A stretch of DNA of 64,000 bases from Varroa destructor (GCF_002443255.2 NW_019211454.1:12980248-13044247), one strand, 5' to 3'; counted from the first letter of the stretch, positions 48,847 through 63,999 are shown. Program-made: numbers and translations. Notes: generated by a model not told the origin, from the letters alone.

Positions 48847-51800
48847 TTTCTGTTTCGCTCGTATTACTCTGTGTTACACAGATTGTCAATCTGCTGTCAT
48901 CATACGAATTAGATGCCGACTGCTCGGTAGCGTCACAACATGGCCGTGCACTGAATATTCTGTCTTGTGAATGTGCCGTAGTAATGTGTCAGCGAGATGC
49001 GACAGCGTTTTCGGTATATGTAACCATAGCAGTATACGCAGGGTGTCGTGACTGGAGAGGTCGCCCGCCCAGAGATCGTCTTAGTCCCTGTTCGGTAGGC
49101 TATAGAAACAGCGTCAACCAGAACAACGCCAGGCGATAGAATTCGTCATCGCATCCAGAAAATGCCTTCGCGCAGGTTTACCTTTTACCAAGAGGAAGAC
49201 AGTCTGGGTCGGTAAATCTCGCCCACTCTCGCCGTACATCGACGGCGGCGATGAGAATCGCAAATGAGGCGAGGCGTAGCAGAGGGGGGGGGAGTGTAGA
49301 AACGAACGAACGAAGTTAAAAGCGACAACGAATGAGATGTACGTGACAGAGCGGGGGGAAGGTTAAGGGCTAATAAATATTGTTACGCTGGATTCTTCAT
49401 GTGGAGCCTTCGTACCAGCATTGATGCGTGTGTAAATAGTGTTTGTTGCTGTGTACGAAGCGGAGCCGAAAAGTCCGATCGAGACCAAGAGAGCTTTTAC
49501 AGTATTTACAATCTCCCATTCATCTTTCTTTCATTGGCCATGGGCCATTGAAACGTTGGCGAAACGCTAGTGGTGATGGTAGCGTCTTCGTATTCGGCTT
49601 ATACGAACACATACACAAACATCCAGATGCACTTATGTAGGTGGCACACAAATGATGTGGTTAGGAAGAGTGACGAGTGTCGGAGGAACCGCTAGAGAGA
49701 GACAGATTTAGTGGCTCTAGGGAGTAAAAGATATCAGTGACGGCTCAGACGTTAGGGCGTATTAATAGTTCGACGCCTGCGACGGCTTATCGTTTCTCTA
49801 TTCGCATTCTACTGCTGTCCTGGTTCTTAGGAAATAGCTTAACCGATCATCAGTCTATAAAATATTATATTTATATACTGCTTCCTCTAGGAGACGTAGG
49901 GTCGGAGAAGCGTTCAAAAAATGTAGCGCCGAGATAACAAACCATGTCGAAATAGTGCCCAATGAAACGATAAAAGCAATATCTTACCGAAAAAAGAGGT
50001 ACTGCCCAAATCACTTGTATGCCCAGTTTGCCGTCCTATCGGCTGAGGGCGACAGCTCAAAATTTGACTTGTTGGAAAAAAGATTTAAGCTTTCGTGCAT
50101 TCAGTCGTCGGATGGCCTTCGGGGAGCTACATACAACCTCGAAATAGAGACATTATTTAAGGCTAATGTTAACAAGCTTTTTTAAGAAAATTCAGTGGTG
50201 GCAGTTTTCCAATTAGTAGTATCAAAATAATTAGATATTGTGTGCATTTTTATAATACTCTATCCAAAATATCAAAGGGTATATTTTTGCACTACGTCAG
50301 TTGCGCTGCCATTACGATATGGCTTTCTAGCAACTTGGCTGAAACCTCTTTGCCAGGTCATACGAATGTTCTGCTCAGACTGACGGCAGATAAACCAAAC
50401 ATAAAAACTGACCGATGACTGATCATGATGGAAATGCAATAGATGATCGGAGATCGAATAAAGCAGTACGTAGCTGCCGAAGATGAATGATCGAGATTTC
50501 TGAAACCCGACGTTTCGTACTGGCTTAACAGCCTTTATTGGGCTTGCTTGTAAGCGTCTACTGCGGCAGTAGCCTTTGCTGGAGTGCGTACATGAAGATA
50601 GTCGGGCTGTCGTTATGCGTGCTCTATAGCCATTGTTTGTTATTTTTCTAATAGTTAGGGTGACATATTTTATAGTTGCTTCACGACAGCGGCAACAGGA
50701 AGCAGCTGTGTTTAATTAATATGAAAGACGCATGCCCCTCATCTTATCGGCGTCACCGATGCCTATGTCGATGTTGTTGTTGCCACCGCGCACCTGTCGC
50801 TGTCGTTTATAGTTATCGTATTTACGTTGTTATTCCATTCCGGTGTTATCAGCGAGCGCGACGTGGGCATGTGACGGCTAGGAGCAACGGCACTTTCATC
50901 GATGTCGCTCGCGATGCCGCTTATGTTTCGATATCGTAGATCATGGAGCTTACCAATGTAGCCTCTACTCTATTCTGATGGAAATGATCGCGGCGTGATC
51001 TACCAAAACCTTCGCCGTCATCCGGTAAACCCCAAGGGAAAACGGAGAGGCAAAGTTCTTAACTTCGCATCAACCTTGTTGATGGCACCCACTATGGACG
51101 AGTGGATCGTAGTAGCACGAATGGACGGAAAAGTCGCTGCAGGGCTGCGACTTTGTACATTGTCCTCCGTATTCAGTTCCTCGTATTTGTGTATAATAGA
51201 TCAAGGGGCGATCGTGAAAATGTCGGTATTAAGTAGTGCCCCCGATCATGTGTCTGCGTGCACGAATGTCTACTGTCAGTGGGTAAATGCCGCAGTAATA
51301 ATAACAACAAAAAAGTAACAATACGACCTTCAACAACAAAGAAGACTCTGCGCAAAGCCGAAACCACTAAAAAAGAGATAATTCAGCGTAGAGGTAGAAT
51401 GATGGACCCCCGCTGAACAACTACTATGATGGGGATGGCGGCCAAGACGACGAAAAATGAGCTCCACATGTGAAACGCGCCGATGAGATCTCTGTCTTTT
51501 TTGCTCTCATCGTCTCACTGGGTGAACATAACGCTCCGCAGCCATAGTATTGCTACACTCAAGCGACGCGGGACCTACAACGCCATTCATACGCAGGCGA
51601 CACGCACAGGTCGTTCGTTTGACTGCCGGCCCACCGTCCCGCCATTTACACCGCTGCAGAACCATGCTTGCGTTGTCCGCCTGCGATAGGTGGCATATAT
51701 GTTATATTATTATGCTCTGGGCCCTGTATAACTGAGTGCCGATACTTATTCTTATGGATCAACCAAAGGCCGAAGGAAGAGCTAGATAGCGGCGGCAACC

Positions 51801-54800
51801 TCCGCTGCCGCTGCTGCTGCTGCAGTAGCGGTCGCTGGCTTCACTCTGGTCTGGCCAACGATTTTACGACCGTTTCTCGAACGGCAGGAACAGATCTATT
51901 ATATGCATACCGCTACACGTTATAGACAGCTAAAGGCACACGCAGAGCTAAACAGGCCAGAGTTCTCGTGGAACTCGTTATTGAAAACCTATCGTGTTCT
52001 TCGATTTCTGAGCTGTCGGAAAGTGACTAGCAGAAGTCCACGTCTCGTTGACTCTACGTCGCTGTATCGAGTTGACAGGTCGTCAACGAGATGTGGTGAG
52101 ATAATGTCACTATGCAGTCGGATCCAGAGGAACAGACCATGTTAATAGTTGTTGGCTATGTTAGTTAGATGGCTGTAATGTAGAAGATTGCGTGGATCCG
52201 CCGAATTTCTCGAAGGACGGATGATCTTTATCAAAGAAGAATAGAGATGGCGTGGATGGAGCTCCTCAAAACATGTCGCAAGCGTATGGTGGATAAGTGA
52301 CAACAGAAGGGATCGCAAGAACATTACACGCTGCGTGTTTGTGCTCGCTCATTGGTTTCGGAACCCTCTGGATTGGTACATGCGGAAGAGCACAGGTAGC
52401 TCAGATGCATAGGAGGACTACGAACAAAAACCGTCAGAGAAGGCGAAGCGGACTGCTAAGTAGAATCATTTTTGTGACAGGAGTATTCCAACATCATGAA
52501 CAGCGCTCTGTTGCTTGGAACGGCTGAAAGATTCGAGCGCGCTCGACCTTCCAGACACGACGAGCGATTGACTGTTTACAAAACCTCGGAGCCAATGGAA
52601 AAAAGATGCCTTCGTTATGGATGCTCGACAGTAAGAAGCTGCTGAATTCCGATATGATCCCGGACCTGAACGTACGGTCGCCGTGGCTCGTTCCGGGTGA
52701 CTACGGAGTTCTGGTAGTGAGTAGGCATACGCCACGATGACTAATCCTTCCAACAAAGGCTATAGCAATATTTATACAGAGGAGCCCAATAAATGATAGT
52801 ATCAACAATAGTAGCCAAGGATCGAGCTGACATCACCATACGTTCAACACGATAGACACAAGATTCAGGATCTTTGAACCAGTTTCCACTTGCTTGGCTA
52901 TTTCGTGTGCTCGCGTGGTCACATGTATTATTGATGCCTGTGTGTGCCTGCACGTGAGACGAGCCCGTGATTGACGGACACGGTTCAAGCAACCGATAGG
53001 AACCAAGCACACAAGCCTATATTCATATATCTATGCCTGAGCTGTGGCGATGAGGCGAAACACATTACCTGGACGCACAACGGGGAGTAGATCCTTGTGA
53101 GGAGACTTTCGACTATTCAAGAAGCTAGGGAACAGAAGAAAGATGGCTTGAAGAATGCATGAGACATGAAAAGACACGGACGCCAACAGATATTGTGGGC
53201 CATGTAGCAGAGGGATGGGCTATAACTCAGCTGGACGCTCACTCCTCCCTTCCTGCTCTTGGCTTTTATGTCCTTTTCCCTTATGTCTTTCTGCCCGTGT
53301 GTTTGTAGTGTTTATATAATACATACGCTACTTTTCGTCATCGAATCTGTCGATAATTTTCTTCTTTCTCAAACGAACAGAAAGTAACGTTTTCGTTCGT
53401 TACTTACTAGCAGAAAGCTGGGTGGAACAAACTCAACGGTGTTTTTATTCCTATCGTTCTGTTGAATGATGAAGATCTACATTTCCGCAGCGCTGGCCAT
53501 TCGCTTAATACTTCCTAGCAATATGTACACTACATTGAATCCTTGGAGCCAGACCGAATAACGAATCCATCATAGCCGTGTGTAGTACATATGTTTTCTA
53601 TGTATCATCGCCGCCGTTATCATCAGCCATGTCGGACTACCTGCATTCTCTTATGCTCGGAGATCAGAGGCTGGCTTCAGTGATATGTATCACAGTGTAT
53701 ACGGTTCTACCGCGACGGTGGACCATTTGAAGTCATGGTGCGACTGACGAATTCGTGCACACCCCTATAGAAAAGTATATGAATTAAAGGCTGTCGATAT
53801 AAATTGAACCGTTAGCAGACCCGACTTCGAACTTGCTGCAAGATGTGCGCAGGTATGATAACAGAAATTTTCAGGATTAGTGAGAACAGCTCAGATAAGA
53901 GTCGTGTATAGATAGTTCTGAGAAAGGAGCGTACGTTGACAAACTAAGTCTCATTTGGAATGCGTACAGTAAGCTAAATAGGGTTTTTTTTTCTTTTATG
54001 AGCTTTGCAGTGAACTAAAAAACTGATAATTATCTACAATATTTGAAAAGAGGTAATCTGTCCATGTTGAAATTACATTAATGACAAGACTACGGACGGC
54101 TGTACACGACAGAACTTAGGATGTTATCAGAGGACGAAAACGAAAGAGCTTAGAAACTAATGATCACATCTTGACTCTATAATTAGGCAGGAACAAGTAG
54201 AGTAAACCCTAAGCTATAGTTGTTTGTAAACTACGAAGGTAGAGTTCTGACTGATTTCGTCGGCTCTCTATCCAACGTTTTTCCGCTCAGTAATGGAAAT
54301 CTCGTTCCGAAAGCATGGCGGGGTTGGAACAGCCCTTCAATATCCTGTTTTGAACAAATGTCACTATGCATTGCCTAACAAGGACACCGGTAACATATGG
54401 CCGCGGACGGCCACCTGACAAAACCATTGAAGCCGACACGAAATAATTGCTAGAGAAAATAAGATAAGGTCGAGTAATAGAAAAATGGCTGCATTTTAAA
54501 CTATTATATAGTGACCAGGCTGTTTTACTTTGCAGATCTATATATGAAAATCGGTAGAGAGCTAATTTGCATTTCTGTATAAATTATGGGGGTGCGGAGC
54601 TTATTGCCTATATCGTCAGGTCCGATAATTACCTTGATAAAGTCAGCGAAACTAATTTAATGAAACAGAATTCTTTCATCGTTGATTTTTATAATATCCT
54701 TACATTCAACAATCCACATTACCGTCAGTGAGAAAATCCTGCTGAAACTTGTGTGATAAAAAAAAAAAGTGAGTTAGTCTCGACCAAAAGACCTATCAGA

Positions 54801-57800
54801 CGTCACTACGGAATCACACTTGATTCTTACTACTTCGAAAATTCTCTGTTCTCTTCTATTAAGCCGTATTATAGTACACTCCATTCTTTTATACTTCGAT
54901 CAAACATTGGGGAGCGGTTTTTGAGATGTAGTGTTATTATGACTCACGTAGCGGTAGTGTTCAATAAGTGGGCATCTTCCTTTCCGTGCTGCTATAGTAA
55001 TAAGAAACCGTGTAAATAAGGAAGGTTATTTTTATATATATTTTAACCGAACTTGCAGCTTACAACGATTTTCGATAGCATCGATCTTGGCATTATCATC
55101 GTCTGATCGGCAACCGACCAGTGATTACTATTGCTTCTACACTGCGTGCAACCACTCGATTTCCGTAATCATCCCAAAGCGGGCTCAGTTTTTTTCCCTT
55201 TTTTTTTACCATTCTCTCGCCCGTCGCAGTGTTCTGTGATTCATGTCGGGTTTTTTTGCCGTCTCCTCTACCTCTCGAACGTCGTCCCCTCGACGCCACT
55301 TAACGTCATCACTATCTTTTTCTCTGCCTCATTCTCACGTGACGACGGATCCTCACCTGAGCGGCTGACTGACAGCCGGGACGCTACGATCTCGTACGAA
55401 TCCTATCGATCCGATGCAACTAGTAACAATAGTAGCAGATCTAGTAGTAGAAGTAACTATCAAAGAGCGTGACAGATTGACATATAGGACCTTAAAGCGA
55501 ATGGTCAACAGTTGTCGTTAGCGTGTTGGCGGGGAACAGTCTTTGGCGACGTGTTCGTGCATTGGTGCATCTATTACTACGTTGACCCGTCGCAGGCGGT
55601 AATCCGCTCACCGATGACAGTCATGTGTCGGGCTTCGGTTCGTCGGTCGATCGGTTACTCGGTCTGTCGCCTGTCGAGGCGAAGCGACGCGATGTGACAG
55701 ACTCTATGGCTTCTGTGTCTTCCACCAGAGGAGTGGCTGGCCGATGCGTCAGCAATGGCGGTAGCTGCGGACACAGCAAAGAAAAAGAAAAAAAGTAGAG
55801 AAACGATGCGAAAAAATAACACGGTTACTCAACCGTGTATCCGATATACTCGCAACATCACCAAATGTATTTCTCTTAGGGAGTGACCAGACATGATCGC
55901 AGATGACAGCGCTGCCGTCGAGTGTAACTTATTGCGAAGTCATCGTGATGTGGACTTCTAAGGGACATTTCGCTTCAAAGCAGCGCACAACGAACAGCGA
56001 ACGCTTATGAGATGACGTAACTACAATTACTGCAGATACGACTCACTCCTGCAGACACGGCCGGCGTAGGAAACTTGATTAGAGGTGGCACAACGATACG
56101 GTGTACATATTTATATATATATCTGTGTAAATGGGCAGATGCATGAAATACCCGCCAAAACGCTAGGCCGCTGTTCTACATACACATCTACGTATGGAGG
56201 CGTCCGCACAAACGGCGACGATCAGTCCAAGGATGTCGTGATGCTTTAAAGGTAGGAACTGAGTTGTAGAAAGTGAAACGTGCGAAGTTTGCCGGCAAGA
56301 TTGACAACAAATGAAAGATCGAGTGCAGTAACCACGACTTGAATTTCTATGCTATTGCACGCCCATATCGCTTCCTCTTCGTGAGGAGAAGTCATTTGAC
56401 GTCGATGACGTATTCGACGGTCAGGTATACACCGACAGATAGCTACGCAGGTAGGCTGACAGCGGAGCTATCATAAAATGCGTGAAGCGATCGTTCGGTG
56501 GCGACAAGGGATGCGTACGTAGGCCAGCAATAATCGTTTCTCCATTCCTCTGCCTGAAGATGTTCCACTAGCCGACGAGTTGCCGCGAGCCGGCAATAGT
56601 GATAAAGTTGTGTCCTGTCTAGAGAAGCGACCGGCAAACACCAAACAACTTAGAACCCCCAAATCAACATCCTAATACATGGTCGGCAACCTCACATTCG
56701 GGAACGGCAGGAGTCATCAGTACTAGTTATAGCTATCGTAGTAGAAATAGTAATCATAAGAGTAATAGAATAAAGGATAACTACATAGTAACAAAATCGA
56801 TAATGACATTGTCTGCGCTCAGTGTTTGTATGAGTGCATCACGCGATAGCCATGCTGGGAACGAACAACGGCCACGCGAGCCAAAATCAGATGGGTTCGG
56901 ACCAGGATTATCCTAGGGCTATCGTCACAGACAGCAGAGGTAAAGAGATAGGCTGAAAAAGAAATGCCGCTTCCCTCGACACCGTAGAATCCGAGGTATA
57001 GCTGAAACGATAATGTCCAACAACAAACGAAGATTTTACGAAGGCGAAGAGGTGGAGATAGATAGCATTGATTTACAAAGAATAAACGGAAAGAGCGTCC
57101 ATGAAAAGGACTAAGCTCACGTCGTTTTAAGATTAAAGTCATCGGAAAATATTTAGACGAAGGTTAAACAACGGTTGCCCATGGTGCTAAAAGGCGGAAC
57201 AAACATCTGTGTTAGTACGTGAACTGGCCATAAATGTACGGGTCGTTTTTGCTATTGTTGGGTAAATCGGACAGGATCTATGAGCAGAGACTGATGGATG
57301 TGATACAAAAGGGCAACGTAGAGATAACAAAGACGGAAAAAATCGATAGTAAATTGAACCGTGCAGCCTTTTTAGTGACGACTATGACTTGTTTTTAATG
57401 CTTTTGGCTATTTTGTTAGTGAACAGGTCCTCAGGATCATTTCTTCGGTATAGCATCAAGGATGCGCCGGAACTAGAAGGGGCAGCCGAGGTAAATGTTG
57501 CTGGAATTATCTGGGGTAACAGCTCATTAAAGTTGCAATTAAATGGTCCTGCGTATTTGACGTCATCTAATAGTTCACATGTTTTAAACAAATGTACGAA
57601 TCTTAAAAGCGAATGATTAAGCATCGCTTGTAGGACCCTACCCTGACGTTACTTCCTCTGAAATCTTTCCAGCTGTCGTCTGAACTATAACAGACCAGGA
57701 GTGCACAGCTTCGTCTGGGACACCCCTAATAGCCTTTGCTTTGCCGTATTATTAACTTTCTTAATGTCGATACGGCAACGAATGTCGGTAACGAATCGTG

Positions 57801-57850
57801 CGGTAAGACATATTTTGGTCGGAGAATGCCCAATTCGCTTAGCTAAGATA

Positions 57851-57925
57851 CCGTGGTAGTATAGTGAAAAACATCTTTCCCTGCTAGTCTTTAAGGAGAC
57901 ATTCTAGCTTGGGTTCGACCCTGGG
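57851..57925 (+). ncRNA. Degenerate tRNA-like sequence (tRNA pseudogene or SINE fragment)
   Basis: TGGTAGTATAGTG at 57854 resembles the D-arm/A box of tRNA-Asp/Glu/Gly, and GGGTTCGACCC at 57911 resembles a T-loop/B box. GGAGAC lies between them, as in the variable region of such tRNAs. The A-to-B spacing is about 58 bases, too long for those tRNAs, and neither the acceptor stem nor the T stem pairs well. It is therefore not a functional tRNA; a decayed tRNA-related repeat is the likeliest reading. Confidence 0.3.
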
Positions 57926-59967
57926 CATAGACACCCTTCGTTTCGTGGATGTCGTTCGATGGAATGTCAAAACGAAGTAGAACTCAAAACGTAGTGAGGT
58001 ATGCCAAAAATGATCAGTGCGTAGCTGTATTTATGCGTATTATATATTCAATTAGTGCAATATCGCTAAGAGTATAACTTCGAACAAAGACCGGCACTTA
58101 TACCTAGAGGAGGCCTAAATAAAAGTAGCCAATCGACAGCTGACTTCAATCGTAATAGTAATAATAATAAATCAATCGATAACAGAAAACCAAGACAAAT
58201 GACAGAGATTGACTTCAAGATTAGGTGCATATAACGATGGACACTCGGAATCTAATTCCGTCCTCTGTCAGGCAGCGTACAATACGATTCGTTGCCATCA
58301 TCCTCATGAAGCCCTCGTTGAGTTCTCGATCAAACGTAGATATATTATCGATGTGATTGAATTGGAAATATTTAATTGCTACTCCTTCTCGTTTGTTGTT
58401 TTTGGCCTTGCGCTCTAGTTCATCTTGTGAATACATTATAGAACAAAAAAATAGAGTGAAAATAGAACAAAATCAATCGAATATCTAGACACGCATTGAT
58501 GTCCCTAAGTATAAGCAACGCGTCAATTTCATTACATACTCGACTATCAAAAACTTCGCAAAAAGAGCAGGAAGATGAACGCGATCGTATCTTTATCTAA
58601 ATATTTGTGCGCTACTAAATCTGATAAGTTACTGGCTCTCCTGTAGTACATCCAGAATGCCTACACAAGAGTACAAAGGACTAGATTTCTCTAGGGGGCA
58701 ATCATTGCGGAATCCTCCGTGCCACCAGGGAGCTTCTCACAGCACTATGGTGGCCAAGAATGACTTCTATTACCATTAACGTTCAGTAAACTACGAATGC
58801 TGAACACTTCCCAAGGGGGAACTCCGTACGTTCTTCTCGCCAGACCGCGATTTCTGCGATGCTGCTAACTCTCGTAGCAGGCGCAAGGTTCTTGGTGGAT
58901 GGATCTGAAGAGTTGCGTTGGTGTCTAAGCTGGCGGATACTGCTGCAGCTGCTGCCGTGATCATCACGAACGCTTCGTGTGTGGCACTCTTCTGTTGTGG
59001 CGTTTGATTCGCTGTTGATGCGGACTTTGGCGATGAATGATGCGTCATCGAAGAAACAGCTCATCTGCTCGTCATCTGGCGGCATCGGAGACATAGAATA
59101 AAAGGCAGAAAAGCGAACCCCTTCCAAATCTTCCCTACACGGACCTACGGACTACTGGCGGGAAACAAAGATCTACAGAACGATACAGAAGGTCGTTACT
59201 TCAGAGGGACGGACGGGTGACACGTTAGTCGTGCTTGATTGCTAGATCGTGATGGATATCAAATGTCCCGTTGAGGTCTGTGTATCTCCAGTTCCTACTA
59301 GGTCTGCTGCAGCAGAAATTGCTGCTGCTGCTGCTCCATCACATTAATGGCGGTGACGCTGTGTGGCGAAGCACCCGATACTTGTTCGAGACAAAGACTG
59401 CGTCTGTGAGGCTGATGACGCTATTGCCTGACGTGGAAACCGCCTTCGATTGGCCGATATGGGTGGCACCCTTGATGGTCGATGAGCCGGTTGCCCTGGC
59501 GACAACATCCGCTTAGGTTTGGAAGTAGTCTGAAGGCTAAACGTCCGAACACAAGTCAACCTTTTCAACTGTTCATAATTCCATGGGTGGACGCTCTTTG
59601 ACTCACGGCACTTCTATTTATTGCCTACCGCTATATCTACGTCTACTAATAATAATCACGCATTTTCGATCGAACAAAGCAGCGTGTGCATAAAATGTTT
59701 GCGGTTATTCTGAAAATTTGTTTCTATGCAATCAAACATTAGAAGAACTATTACTGTTTCAAAGCATACCGAACAAACGCAGAAAACACTGCGGTTTGCA
59801 TACGAAATTTGTCTTAGTACATATTAACATACGTGTTATTTCTTTTGAAAAATTTGCCGTAAATTTTGAACTATAATAACCACTTGTATAATAGATTACT
59901 ATAATAGGTCATGGATAAGTAGCACCAGAAAATCCTATGACTAAGAAAGACTTTCGCTCTCAAATCA

Positions 59968-59970
<3 letters not shown>

Positions 59971-59996
<26 letters not shown>
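59971..59996. repeat. (TA)n microsatellite
   Basis: A TA run of about 26 bases, followed by short GT repeats. Confidence 0.93.
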
Positions 59997-59999
<3 letters not shown>

Positions 60000-62900
60000 C
60001 TGTGTGTGCGTGTGGCAAAATACAGACGCTAGCAGTTGCTATATCTTTTTTGTGTGTGTATGTGCGCACATTAAATAACGTCTAAACGACCGCCACATAA
60101 ACACGGATAGCTATACTTTTTCCGATACTTATACGATTGCCGCTGGTTCTGCTGTTTGCGTCACAGATTTACAAGCCGTTGCCCGTCGCTCGTGAATCGC
60201 TCGCCAACCGCAAAGAACGAATAAACCTCACGTGTGCAAAGGGGGTGCCATGTTTAACAGACTTAACGAGCTTCCCAACCGATGTTAAACAGGGGCCAAA
60301 CGGAGAGCTAGCGCGACCAACGACAGCGGCAGCGGGACGGCAGTCTTCAAAGCGAAAGATTTGCTTTTGTTTCACTTCGGCAATCTCTTCTATTCTGTCT
60401 TCTTCTGTGGATAACCACATTATGTGTCTGGGAAAATACTGACAAAATGGCGGTAAACACCTCACTACGTTCTGAACTTATCCTAAAGAAGTATCAAGTT
60501 CATCCCGCCTTCAACCTTCAACTTCAGTGAAAGTGAAACGTACAAGAATATATAAGATACACCTGCAGCAGATGCACGTGCTCGGGTATTCATTTCACTT
60601 GTATAGAGCGAATGTGGTATGAAACTAACTATGAGACAAGGCGCAGAGTATTATGATTCTATTGTAGTTTTGCGGCAGGACAATGCAAGACTTTACAATC
60701 CCTTGAAAATTGCGTTATCCATCCATTACTCATTGTTTAGGCCTGGCTGCAACTCCTTTTGTTTGTAGAGACACCACCGAAGAAGTAAATAAGAAATTTG
60801 ATTTACAACCTGCCATCACTAGCGACTTTTGCTGTTATCTTCACGCCGACAAATAGACGCGTCCGTACATAGGCATGTACCTGGAAGGGCGGCGGACGTT
60901 CTCTCAAGCACCATTCGGTTTTGTTTGCGCTGTTGTTCTCGGCCACCTCCAGCGCTGTCGATGATCCTCCGTCGCTATGAACTCAGAGAAGCTACAGCGT
61001 TTGAACGTCTGCCTGTGCCTGGTGATGTGCAAGCGTTTGTTATGCGTCTTTCTCCCCTTGCCTTTTTTTACCGATTTCGCTTGCTTTTCCATCGTGGCAT
61101 CTCGGTTGCTTCATGCGCTTTGAACACCAGGCGCGATGACGCAAGCACCGGGCTACGAGGCTATTCCCAAAGGAGCGTTCGTCGCAGTTGGCCAGAGTTC
61201 CTGGCAATCCTTTCAAGCAGCATCTCATCGCCGCGTGTCACGAAACCCAGGCATCGTCACATGTTGTGTTTGCGGACAAGCATAAGAAACAGCCACAACG
61301 GGAGCAGCAGTTGAAGTATAACTCATCTTACTTCTCTAACTAAATCATTCTGCAGCATAGGTGACAACAAAAACAACGCGACAACACCATCAGAGGCGAT
61401 CTCACCGCCATTTAAAGACCTATCTGCCTTCGCCCGCTATTCGAGCCGACCCAGTTTAACTCCGGCATTGGGCTATCTCTTCATCAAACACGTACTATTT
61501 ATGTCTTTCTCCGCTCTCTGTCTTTTCATCGTTCATATTTCGTTTGTTCAGCTATACAATGATGCTGACGGCGATCATCATGTATTCCACCGAAGAAGTC
61601 AGCGGGCTAAATCAGGTGATGGATCGTCTATTTATCAGTAATCTATTGCGGTCTACTGATTCCGTTCGATTCGGCCAACTAGGAACGGACAATGGGTGAG
61701 AGGGAAAAATCGAACGAACCCCAGTAAAAGATGAGACGCGTCGCTCTGAACCTCTACTTTTAAGCTCTGTAGTTGTCTAATGACGAAGTACGCATAGTGC
61801 AACAGCTCGCCTAGACCTAATGATGGCAGGGTAGAGTTTTGTTACGCTTGACCTTTACAGTACATGAGTGATTGGATGTGGCGATCGTCCTAGCTCTTTA
61901 GCTCTCAGTGCTCAGTAACTTGTAGAGTCTAGTGAACGTGAAGATGTAGAGGGGCTTACTAGACGAAGTGTCTTTTCGCTGAACTCGATGGCACTCTATG
62001 TGTACTGCAGGAAAGTCCTGAGAAGAATGCAGCAAAGAGAATTGCCGTCGAAGCCATCTTTTGAGATTGTTTTGCGTGTCAATGAGTCATTTATAGGTAC
62101 ACAGACTTCACTGCGCTAGTCAGATGTGTTGACTCGAGGGAGTCGCTCGTAAGCAGACAACGAATTTGCTAAATGGTTGGCCTTCAGGTTGAGTAGCGCG
62201 TACGCTTTACATGATGCGTTACAGAACCCAAAGCCGACAGAAGGGGATCGTGTGGACATCAAATCTATAACGGTTTCACGAGTCTGTGATGATCGGTGAA
62301 AAAGGTTGGCTATCAGTGACGAATGCTTTGAACAGTGTCTCCACCAAATACGGTAACAGTCTATCTCAGTAATAGCGACCTACAACATACTGGGTGCAGA
62401 CGCCATCCTGTTCAGTTGACGGCGTTTGCCAGGTGTTTCTTTTTCGTTCAAATAGTTGTTTTTATGGCACCCAACTTCTCCGCCCCAGGCCAGGGGCTAA
62501 GCCGAGACGTTTATTTGGCTTAAGGCTATAGGTATCAGCGGAGGCCACTTTGCGCACCCAATACGTTGTTGTAGCATCACACAGCATTAGCAGACACCCA
62601 AGTAGAAATACGTAATAAGCAGTAATGACCTTACGCCTTCTGTAATTCCTGCTAATTCTTGTCCCAAGTCACGAATCGTATCATCAGCCAGCAAGCTGAA
62701 GTCAGGCTCTGGCCTGAAATGGGCTGTTGAAAGCGATCAGGTTTACCCAACCATTTGAACCTAGTTCGACAGCCTGCCTACGGCCATCCTGGGAACTCAT
62801 CAGCAGGCACCTGTTCGCTAATGGTGGGATGTAGTGGCGAACTGACGGAATTTGTCATTGCTAAAACCTAAGCAGCGAGCAGTCTGAAAGCAAGCATTAT

Positions 62901-63975
62901 TATTTTACTATTGCTTATAGCTAGCTATTCTCTATACTGGATAATCCTTCGTCTGCTGAATTTGGCTCTATTTATTGCTAGATTTAATTTTACGGCCGCC
63001 CCAGACTTTTCTGAATTCTCGCGCTATCTGCTAAGTTTGCCGCTGTCAACTATAGCTTGATACGGAGATAGTATCACTGTTATATTCTTTTTACGTTCGT
63101 TATGTGAGCTTTGCTCATAAAAGTAGCCCCACCTCGTCTTCGATCCTATTCTGTATTTCTGTTACCAGCATTTACTAAGCATTTTTTTTCTATCGTGATT
63201 AGTTTCTTATTCGCCATTGGTTTTGCTCGTGGATTTTTCGTTTTCTCTTCTGGTTTACTTTTTTTTATAAGAGTTTCTTGTTCAGCATTCGATACCCCGT
63301 CGATGTGCGCTTGCGTTCGATCTGCACAACATCGAGTGAGGCAAACAGACGACCACGTTTTGTCGTTACGTTGAATTTATCGACTAACAGTGAACACTTC
63401 CAAATGGACCACCCATACAACGTAAGGATTCATCGAGGGAACTAAACGACTCATGCGAAGCGCCGTCGTCACCAGATGATTCAGGCCGCTAGTATATTAC
63501 GACTGCCACGGTTATGTTCAACGTCCGTCTGGCGATTAGCGGCTGAAACACGGCCGGTTGTCTGCTAGTAGATTCATCATTTATATAATACATTGCTCTA
63601 TCTTAGTTTTTGTTCGCTTGCTTATGTGCACAGTACGACGTATCTAACAATATTAACGCGACCCCACAACGTTCTGCGACCTATTCACAAGTTAGTTGAA
63701 ACATCTTAGATCAGAGTAAGGGATAGCCTCGTCCGTAAAAGGCGTGATATCAGTTAGGGTAGATCAAAGGCTATTAAGCGCTGCACAAAATCAAAGTTAA
63801 ACGAGAGACAGGAACATAACAGATTTACTTCCGGGAGATACTTTCTTACATGGTCGAGACATGGCGAAAGAAAAAAGTCAATTTCTGTTTCAGTTGTCTT
63901 TTTTTTCTAATTTTCCCTTTTTATGGTTGATTTGAAGGTGTAGGCAATCGAAAACGTTCGTCTTTTTATAAGCTA

Positions 63976-63999
63976 TCTCTCTCTCTCTCTCTCTCTCTC
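63976..63999. repeat. (TC)n microsatellite at the window edge
   Basis: A CT run that continues to the last bases of the window, so its full length is not visible. Confidence 0.93.

Noticed and set aside
60829..61314. A 161-codon plus-strand frame.
   Set aside because: It is Arg/Ser/Leu-rich without motifs and is matched by open frames on the opposite strand, as expected for GC-rich non-coding DNA.
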